Source: Aristolochia californica (lineage: Eukaryota; Streptophyta; Magnoliopsida; Piperales; Aristolochiaceae). Taken from it: a DNA stretch of 64,000 nt. This document shows, piece by piece, positions 56,211 to 64,000 of the stretch (positions within the stretch are counted from its first letter, which is position 1; every line of letters begins with the position of its first letter). The position numbers and the translations under genes were made by a program. The DNA lies in the NCBI GenBank assembly GCA_029961685.1, contig JARWKL010000008.1, forward strand, positions 36,083,430 to 36,147,429, read 5' to 3'. The notes below the pieces were generated by a model. It was not told where the DNA came from and made no database searches. It saw nothing but the letters and a program-made list of their open reading frames with translations.

Positions 56211-57600
56211 CTTATGTTATTAATAAAATTTATTTATTTATTTTATTCATTTTTGTTATTTTTGTTATTTTTTTATTTTTATTTATCTATTTTTATAATT
56301 AATTAGTACACAATTAATTGTCACACGTATTTATGGTATTTATTTACAATAAAAGGCAATCATTTTTAATAAAAAAATTAGTTAATTAATTAGTATATTA
56401 ATATATTTTAATTCTACATTAAATTACTTATTAGTTTGGTAACCTTATCTATTTTGGTTAATTATATGTTTAGGTATTTGTTCTATTTAGATATATTATA
56501 AAAAATTACTCATTCTCTTGTTTACACAATATTTTTCATTTTTGGCACTAACATTGAAAAAAAATTCAGTGCACTTTACATCTACCATATTAGCACCAAC
56601 AAGTGATTCAATTTCACCTTCACTTAGACTAATTCATTTACTTTCACTTTTACTTGAACCTGAAGTGCACTAACCAATTTTTTTTTCCCCCTTATCATCC
56701 TTTACTTGGTCTAATTCTATGCGAGTGTGCCTAAGTGTCGAACCAGGGGACTAGAACTCCTTTGGATTTCTTATATATGAATCAAACCTCTTAACAAAGA
56801 TCTTTTAGACAACTTTCTTTTTTTAGAGGAGGTTAGTTTGTTTAGAATTATATCTCTATGAAATACTTTCTAGAATTCTATTACTGGAATATATCTACTA
56901 TAAATATTTTTAGAATACAAAATTCCAAAGTTAGTGTTGTTATAGAATAACTACAAAAAGGTTAAAGTCATGGTAAAAAAAAAAAAAAAAACTTATCTGA
57001 TTTGGAAAAGGTTGGGGCTTGTTTTGAACCCACAGAAAAGAAAATAAAATAAAATGAAAAAGGAAGAAAAGCTATTTTTCGTTTCTTTGGTAGCAAAGAA
57101 TCATTGAAAGAAAAGAAAATAAGAAGAAAAATCACTTTCTATCATAGCTAACAAATTTTCTCTTACTAAATGATGGAATTTGGAGAAAATTTTAACCATC
57201 AAAATTTTAAAATATTATTAATTTTGTTTTCTTTTCTATTTTTTGTGTGTATCCAAATAAGAGAAACTATATTTTTCTTTCATTTTTCTCTTATTTTCTA
57301 TGGGCATCCAAACAAGAGAAAAGAAACTTTTCCCATTCTTTTCTTTTCTCTCCTCCTTTTTGTGTTCCAAACACAACCTTAAAGTCATTACTATTCGTTG
57401 TTGTTTTTTTTTTCTTTTTTTGAGATGCATGAAGAATTATTTCCAAAGAAAAAAAATTTAGTTCCCTTTTAATGAAAAAAAAAACCAAAACTCCAATTGA
57501 AGCTTCGTTAAAACTTATTCATTAGAGAGTAAACAATATATGTTTCCTATTAGGAATCTTCTTAGTAGTCATCTTCCTCTTCGGATTTCGACTCTTCTCC
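56211..57600. other. AT-rich intergenic sequence, no gene
   Basis: Homopolymer runs and ATTTTTATTT words. Some CATCCAAACAAGAG/CCAAACACAACC phrases near 57305 and 57365 suggest an old MITE, without clear ends. Confidence 0.4.
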
Positions 57601-58290
57601 TACATTAAAGATTGCTTCCCACTTTATTTCATTCTCCTCCCCTTTGTGTCTCCGTTGCTTTGCTGCTTACGAGTCACGACCATTCTTTCATGGCTTCCAT
57701 CAATCAGCACCTCAATATAGAAGGTCCTTCAACTGCTCCCCTCTGGCGGCTCTACTGCATCGATTTCTCCTTCGTCACCACCCCATCAATCGACAATGCT
57801 GCCATCGTCATCTCCATCCGCCGATTGGAAAGGACCTACCGTCTGACTGACACCAAAAGCACTTTCATGGGATACAATTCCTTCCATTTTTAAACCCCTT
57901 GTCTCTTTCTTCTCTGATTGTTCTGTACCAGCTCGTCATCTTCATGTTTTCCCTCTTCAACTTCAGCTCGAAAGCACACTACCGCGTTCTTGACAATCTT
58001 CACACTTTTGGGCACCATTCGGCGATGTCTGAAGCGTCCTCGAGGCTCGACGTTGATATAGAAGTGCACGAGAGAGTTGTAGAAGAAAGTACTGTCGACG
58101 TCGAGCACCAGTGATTCTTTCATGTTGTAAGCTTTTGTCTAGAAGTTGAAGTCGAAGGGGGACTAAGGTGCGATGGGTGAGGAATAGTTTTGTTGTGTTC
58201 GAAAAGAACTGTGGAGATGCCATGCTTGCATATCCCTGTTCAAATTTTAAGCTTTCTTTATTGTTGTTTCTTACAGACAACTTTGTGACC
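57601..58290. other. GC-richer island with overlapping short ORFs, unassigned
   Basis: Higher GC than both flanks. Open frames of 60-105 codons on both strands (plus 57612-57893 and 57899-58114; minus 57890-58123 and 57963-58280). The minus frame has KESLVLDVDSTFFYNSLVHF, RRMVPKSVKIVKNAVVCF and the charged EVEEGKHEDDE. No known domain is recognised. It may be a captured gene fragment or an old transposon end. Confidence 0.25.
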
Positions 58291-58499
58291 TGATACTTTT
58301 AAGAATTTTAAGTTTTAAATAATATTTACAGTTCCTTAATCAATAATGAAATAGAATAAAAAAATTTCTATGAGACGTCTTAAACTATTAACTAGGGTTT
58401 TGTAGCTCGACTAAGTACCATGACACGACTAGCTTTTGTTCACTGACATTCGAGAGAGGGAGGGTAAGGTTGGGAGATGAGACATGCATCCTCAGACTT

Positions 58500-59628
58500 T
58501 TTTACTATATTACCCAATTTTTTTAAGTAATAATACATATAACCAATTTTTCAACTTAATATCACAAATACCAAACTTTGACCGGTCAACTACATATGTG
58601 TATAGTTAAAGGTGACACATAAGTTTTGACTGCTTACTTGGTGCCTTATCATCACATTACATAAGCACCTGACGAACCTAACGACATGTCACCCACTACG
58701 CCATCATCCATGTAACATGCCACATTATCATAGCATGTCATCGAACAACCTTGTCATTATCCATGTATGCCATATCATCATGACATGACATCACGTGCCC
58801 CATAAGTTGTTTGAATTTTGTTTTGAAAACTTTAAAAAAAAATACTAATTGTTTTTTAAATAGAAAATGTCTTAAATTGATAAAAATGTGTTAAACATAT
58901 TAGAAGAATTTTTTAATTAATTAATATACTTTTTATACTCTATTATTGTAAATATAAGGTAATAAAACGTGTACCGATAAATTAGATTTTTTAAAAAATA
59001 AAATATTTTTAATTAAAAATATTTTAAATCGATAATGAAATGTGTTAAATAGGTAATAATAATTTTTTAATTAATTAATATATGAATTAAATATCTTATT
59101 ATTATAAAAAAGAAGGTTGTAAAATATGTACTAATAAATAAGAATTTTTAAATTTTAATTATTTTAAAAAAATATTTTTATTAAATTAAATAATATCTTA
59201 AAACGATAATGTAAGGTATTAATTACATTTAATTTTTTAATTAATTAATTATCAAATTTTATTTTTATGATATTAAAGTGAAGCTAATGAAATGAAATGC
59301 ATAAGATTTTTAAAATCAGAAATTAATATTTTTAAAATATTTTAATTATAAAATAACTTAAATCAATCATGAAAAGAAAATGGGAGAAAAAAGGTAAGAT
59401 GTGGAGGGTGCTAGATGACTTTGCATCTTACTTCGATGATGACATAGTGAGTGACATGTCATTAGGATCTTTGGGTGTTGATGTGGCACCACGTAAGCGA
59501 TCAAAACTTAATGACGCTTTTGCCTGTACACATATGTATTTGACCGGTCAAAGTGGCTATTTATGATATTAAGTTGAAAAGTTGGTTATTTGTATTATTA
59601 TTTAAAAAAATAGGGTAATATAGTAAAA
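58500..59628. mobile_element. Long-TIR DNA transposon, non-autonomous (MULE-like)
   Basis: Inverted repeats of about 220 bp: left 58500-58725, right 59405-59628. They start TTTTACTATATTACCC and share CAACTTAATATCA, CTTTGACCGGTCAA and ACATATGTGT. The core is very AT-rich with three diverged repeats around TTTTTTAATTAATTAATAT (58906, 59070, 59237). No clean target duplication found (CTCAGACTT against TTTCTTTAA). Long TIRs suggest a Mutator-like derivative; the class is an inference. Confidence 0.72.
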
Positions 59629-60282
59629 TTTCTTTAATTAGAAAATTAGAGAGGGGATTGGATCTAGTCCCATCCAAGTATGACAACAATGTAATGACTG
59701 GAACTAGTCAACGTTATGTTAATGCCTACAAATCAATTGCATTACCTTTTTCTTTTTTCAAATAACTTTATTAACTTTAACTTGGTAAAAGGAGTGAATC
59801 CAACCCTTCTCTTCTAAAGTTGAAAGAGAGATGATTGAGAAGTAGAAGAGGGGGAAGAGCCACAAAGGGGATATAGCTGGGTGACTTCCCTTGCGCCCAC
59901 CTTCTTCCTTCTAACGGAGAGAAACAGTAAAAAGGAACGATGACATATATTAGATTTTACACTCATGGGCGTGAAGAGTAGATTGGTTTGAACCATGTCT
60001 TCCTCTTGAATCAGAGTTAACACAGCTCAATCACCGAACGATGTGAAAACCATAGCTTGCTCAGAGAAGTATAATAATTCTCATGTAATTATCCAACTTT
60101 CAGAACTCGATGGTTTCTTCCCTCTGCTCCAGGTTAGCTCATTTCTCACTATCTCACTATCTCAATCTCTAAAAAGAAAAAAGAAAAAAACACAAAGCAG
60201 CTCGTGTGGTTCCGTACATGTTTCGCCATTGACAGTACTGGCCTACGGCCTATGGAATCACTCCATACTTGTTCCTTCTCTG
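59629..60282. other. Unassigned
   Basis: No known gene or repeat. A short frame from 60043 (MKTIACSEKYNNSHVIIQLS, ELDGFFPLLQ) followed by GTTAGC could be an exon relic, without further support. The last eight bases CTTCTCTG are the probable left target duplication of the next hAT element. Confidence 0.35.
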
Positions 60283-62752
60283 TAGGGGTGGCTTCGAACC
60301 GAGCTGGCTCAAGTTCGGTTCGGTTCGATTCCTTATCTATCGAGCTCGAGCTCTGAAATCTGCTCGTTTACCTTAATGAGCTGAGCTCGATCGAAGCCAG
60401 GTTCGGTTCGTTGGCTCGCGAACCGGCTCGAGGTGAGTTGGGATCGGTATCGGGTCGAGAGCAGGGGAGCAGGAGTGTGAGCGAGAGCGAGGGGGGGAAA
60501 AATTTTTCCACACCTCGTCACCATCGAGCCCCTCCCGTCGGCTATTGTCGTCATCTCTACCATCGTCGACAGTTGTTTGTCAGCCGCCTCTGTGACCGTC
60601 TGTTCGATTTCTTCTCCCCCTCCTCATCGTGTCTATTTCCGTCGTCGTCGCTTCTGTCACTGCCGCTTCCGTCGCAGCCGTCATCCCCAACGACAAGTCC
60701 TCCCCGGCGTCATAACCCCCTTTCCTCCATGTCGTCTCGGCAGAAAACCTAAACCAACGAGTTTAGGGGAGAAATAATTTCCCCCCTCCCCGGCGTGAAG
60801 ATGATTTCTCGCACGTGCGAGATCATAAAGTAAAAAAAAAAAACTTTTCCATAAACTGTCCTTCCTCATAGCTCTTTAAAAAATTAAAAATACATTTTAT
60901 AGATATAAGTTTTTATGAACTATTAGTGTCTCATGTTTTTTTAAACATTTTTCTAATTGAAAATTCTTATAAAAAATCATATAATTTTCTAAGTAAAATT
61001 TTCCTACCAAGATGGGGTAGAAAACTGTATAGAAAATTTTTGAATAAGTATTTAACAGTTGATGCTATAATACTTTTAGCATGAAACAATTTTTATTGCA
61101 ATTTTGTGTTTGACATTTTATTTGATTAAAATTTTATCAATAAGTATAATAATATATTAGATTGATTATTAATTTTTATTTATTTCCCTAGAAGAGGCAA
61201 TAAAAGGTCTATTTAACTTTCCTAAGAAAATTTTAACATATTTCTTGTATTTTTCTAATAAGTCACTAATAGTAATAGGATTTTATTTAAAGGTTTTTTT
61301 GGGAATATGTATCATAGGAAAAATATTTTTAGTTTTTCCTAGAATATAAATTTTCATCTAGGGGCACTAAGGAGGCCATAGTAAATTTATGGCCAGATTT
61401 AAAAATTACAAAACAAGCTCGACAACAATTGGAGTAAAAAAGATTAATATTGGTGTATTTTAATCCATTATTGAAATCCAATCTTGAACCTCCCCTATCA
61501 TTATTTTTTTAAAATATATGTATAATTTTATATATAATTTATTCGAAGCCACCCCTACATGCGAGATCATAAACAAGGAAAAAAAAATCTTTGTCCCTTC
61601 CTCATGGCTCTTGAAGAAATTGAAAAGATATTTTAGTAGAAATATGTTTCTAGACACTATTAGTGGTTTTTTCAATAAATATTGAAAAGACATTTTTAGT
61701 AGAAATATAGGGACAATTAGTGCCTCATGTTTTTTGAAATTATTTTTCTAATTATAAATTCTTGTTAAAAATCATATAATTTTCTAAGTATGATTTTCTT
61801 GCCAAGATGGGCTAGAAAACCGTATAGAAAAAAATTGAATAAGTATTTGACAATTGATGATATAATCCTTTTAGTATGAGGCAATTTTCATAGCAATTTT
61901 GTGTTTGACATTTTATTTGATTAAAATTTTATTGATAAGTATAATAATATATTAGATTAATTATTATTTTTTATTTATTTCCGTAGAAAAGGTAATAAGA
62001 GGTCCATTTAACTTTCCTAAGAAAAATTTAAAATATTTCTTGTAATTCTCTAGTAAGTCTCTAATAGTTATAGGATTTTATTTAAAGGATTTATAATTTT
62101 TATTTTGGTGATTGTAAATTGATAGTGATATTTCATTTAATTTTGTTGTGTTTGATTATTGTAGGGAGTTTATTCATAATGTTATGCATTGTATGGAGTG
62201 TTTAGACTATTTTATGGAATGTATGGAGTGTATAAACAATTTCATGGAGTGTTTATAGAATGTATAGACAATTTTATGGAGTGTTTGTGGAGTGTTTATG
62301 CAGGTATTATGTATATAGATTATACCCAATTTTAAGTAGAGGTCATGCTGAATTTTATATAAGTATTATATAAATAGATTATGCTCAATTTTAAGCAGAG
62401 GTCATACCCAATCTTATACATGTATTATATATATATAGGTTATGCCCAATTTTATGTAGAGGTCATACCCAATTTTATGTAAAATATATCCATAATTTTA
62501 TATACAATTTATTTTATATATATTTTTTGAAAAGTTTTAAATATATGTTAAAGCTCGAACTCGGCTCGAAGCTCAGCTCGAACTCGGTTAAAATTTTTGG
62601 GCTCTCTCGATAACAATTTTAGGCTCGAGATGAGGTTCGGCTTGAAGCTCGGCTCGAAATATTTAAATCAAGCTCGACTCGAACATAGGCAAGTTCGGGC
62701 TCGGCTCGAACATAAGCAGGTTCGGGCTCGACTCGACTCGATGCCACCCCTA
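60283..62752 (+). mobile_element. Composite hAT derivative with an internal terminus
   Basis: Left end TAGGGGTGGCTTCGAACC at 60283, right end GATGCCACCCCTA at 62752. The outer 8-mers CTTCTCTG (60275) and CTTCTTTG (62753) agree in 7 of 8 positions. An extra inverted end (TTCGAAGCCACCCCTA) lies inside at 61542-61557. The internal segment beginning GCGAGATCATAAA occurs twice (from about 60816 and 61561). The last 650 bases match the 3' end of the transposase-bearing hAT (39700-40342). No transposase, 2470 bp in all. Confidence 0.78.
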
Positions 62753-63813
62753 CTTCTTTGTGATCTTTCACAGTGAAGAAGACTTGAAGAGTGGTATGTT
62801 TTATATTCATTATTCTCATTTTCTTTTATGAAAAACACATGGGAACATAGAATCTTCTTCTCCTCGAGGTTGAACTTTGAAGCTGAAGTGCCAAGTCAGA
62901 GTGAATTAAAAAAATTGTTTACCTGTTACCATCTTCAAATTTAATTACAAAATTGTCACATATAAAACATTAATATAGCAGGAGTAATTAATAAAATCCA
63001 TGTTAAGTTGACATGGACGGAGGAGGTTGACTATGAACTTAAATCTATGTCCATTTAAATTTTCTTACTCTAACTATAAAATCTTATATTTAAAATAAAT
63101 AAAAATTTTGTATTAAATAAAAATTTACAAGACACGGTACGCTAAGTTTGGGTTGGATTTTTGAAAACTCAAACCCAAATCAAAACCCCAAAATCTGAAT
63201 CCAAAAAAAACCATGATGAGTTTAGAAGTCCAACCTTGTCGGTTTTTTGTTTGTCTTCCCTAACCCATCTCCGCCTCGTCTCTATGTCTCTATATATATA
63301 GTTCATATTTCACTTTGGCGAATAACCAATAACATTATTCACTTAAATTGTGTATAAAAATTTTAAAATAATTATAATAAAATTTCTAAAATTAAAAATG
63401 TTAATTAGGTATTAGAGTTTGGTTTTAAAAATAAAGGCCATGTTAGTGCCTCGCATAAGTCAAATGCATTTCACTTACACTGGGGGGGTTAGTCCACAAT
63501 GAAGTGGAATGAATTCCCCCTGCATTACCTAGTTCATTAAATAAATGGGTTAGTGTAGAATGAATTACTTGGAAAGTGAATCACGTCACTTCATTTTCTT
63601 CAGCAAAAATCGGGGAATTTGGATTCACACCTATTTTGCGAATCAAGCAATTGAAGCACACGACACGCATTGCTCATACCCCCCCCGGAGACCAAGCCTC
63701 TGTCGCATAGCCTCTCGGCCTCACGACTTCTTTTCTCCCTCTTGGCGTATTGTCGGAGCGCCGCCTTCGTCGTCATTGCCTGTTGGCCCTATCAAAGTGG
63801 TTCCGTCCACTCT
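62753..63813. other. AT-rich intergenic sequence, possible MITE traces
   Basis: 62880-63420 is AT-rich and non-coding. 63130-63240 has CAAACCC/GGGTTGG words like an eroded TE end. 63470-63620 (GGGGGGGTTAGTCCACAATG, GAATGAATTCCCCC) may be one end of another MITE. A frame at 63560-63838 has no recognisable domain. Confidence 0.35.
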
Positions 63814-63900
63814 TGTTAGAGTTTGTGGTATGAGTTAGGTACTTGGCTTTCCGCATCTTAAACGGCTAGTTTTTTCGGGTTGTATTGGCTAAGTATGTGA

Positions 63901-63975
63901 CTCAGAACTCCGAAGTTAAGCGATTTTGGGCAAGAGTAATTCTAGGATGGGTGACCTCTTGGAAAATACTCTTGC
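63901..63975 (+). promoter_or_regulatory. 5S rRNA-derived segment with RNA polymerase III internal control region
   Basis: CAGAACTCCGAAGTTAAGCG is identical to 5S rRNA and contains box A. GGGCAAGAG corresponds to the intermediate element GGGCGAGAG. TAGGATGGGTGACCTCTTGG corresponds to box C TAGGATGGGTGACCTCCTGG with one change. After that similarity fades (GAAAATACTCTTG against GGAAGTCCTCGTG). Confidence 0.88.
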
Positions 63976-63989
63976 CTAGGACTTTGACA

Positions 63990-64000
63990 TGGTATCAGAG
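63990..64000 (+). promoter_or_regulatory. tRNA-Met primer-binding site (partial)
   Basis: TGGTATCAGAG, perfect to the initiator tRNA-Met complement as far as it goes. Cut by the window edge. Confidence 0.85.

Larger units (their letters stand above)
63814..64000 (+). mobile_element. Cassandra-like LTR carrying a 5S rRNA-derived promoter (5' end of element)
   Basis: A putative LTR ends ...GACTTTGACA at 63989 and is followed at once by a tRNA-Met primer site TGGTATCAGAG that runs off the window. Within the LTR is a long match to the 3' two thirds of plant 5S rRNA. This arrangement, 5S sequence inside an LTR with a tRNA-Met primer site, defines the Cassandra class of miniature LTR retrotransposons (TRIMs). 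The LTR start is uncertain: TGTTAGAG at 63814 gives 176 bp, short for Cassandra, and TGTTGGCC at 63781 is an alternative. The rest of the element lies outside the window. Confidence 0.8.

Noticed and set aside
57236..57488. Lys-rich minus-strand frames
   Set aside because: AT-rich low-complexity sequence. No homology.
59369..59566. 65-codon frame starting MKRKWEKKGKMW
   Set aside because: It lies across the right inverted repeat of the long-TIR element, and its content follows the TIR sequence.
1..64000. CRISPR arrays, bacterial operons, phage or plasmid modules
   Set aside because: Repeats present are LTRs, TIRs and satellites. Genes are eukaryotic retroelement and hAT genes. No prokaryotic features.

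Overview
The window is plant nuclear DNA made almost entirely of transposable elements. The indicators are Ty1-copia and Ty3-gypsy chromovirus polyproteins, primer sites matching plant initiator tRNA-Met and tRNA-Asp, a BED-finger hAT transposase with CGAGCC-rich ends, and at the right edge a 5S-rRNA-containing LTR of the Cassandra type. I see no convincing intact host gene. The base composition swings (AT-rich gaps, GC-rich LTR segments) follow element boundaries. I cannot name the species.

Layout. 1-5560: copia gag/protease pieces, a hAT fragment and the 3' end of a chromovirus. 5590-13936 and 40351-40605: two copies of one copia family (B) in opposite orientation. 13945-40342: a hAT element (about 5.5 kb net) inserted in the leader of the reverse copia-B copy, with an 8-bp target duplication GTTGTGGC. 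It carries two nested chromoviruses: Gypsy-1 (13950-19113, duplication TAGGG) and Gypsy-2 (19502-35234, duplication CAAAG). Gypsy-2 is split in its integrase by a tandem LTR-internal-LTR-internal-LTR array of a deleted Athila/Tat-like element (20922-30534). That makes four nesting levels, three of them dated relative to each other by exact duplications.

41150-53985: more copia material. It includes an RT/RNase H remnant with an LTR, a family-E copia with a gag relic, a family-E derivative with no coding capacity and a CTTAT duplication (48861-51167), and a 1.27-kb LTR with many TGATYGATCA palindromes. Upstream of that LTR is a broken gene for a 'putative plant transposon protein'. 54025-54819: a 14-copy minisatellite of about 57 bp. 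54820-60282: AT-rich sequence with a 58-codon ORF, a (TA)n tract and a long-TIR DNA element. 60283-62752: a composite hAT derivative. 63814-64000: the start of the 5S-bearing LTR.

The polyprotein genes encode the usual retroelement functions (gag, protease, RT, RNase H, integrase, chromodomain). Nearly all are broken by stops and frameshifts, so the locus reads as a sink of nested insertions. The freshest-looking part is the Athila-like array, whose repeats are almost identical.
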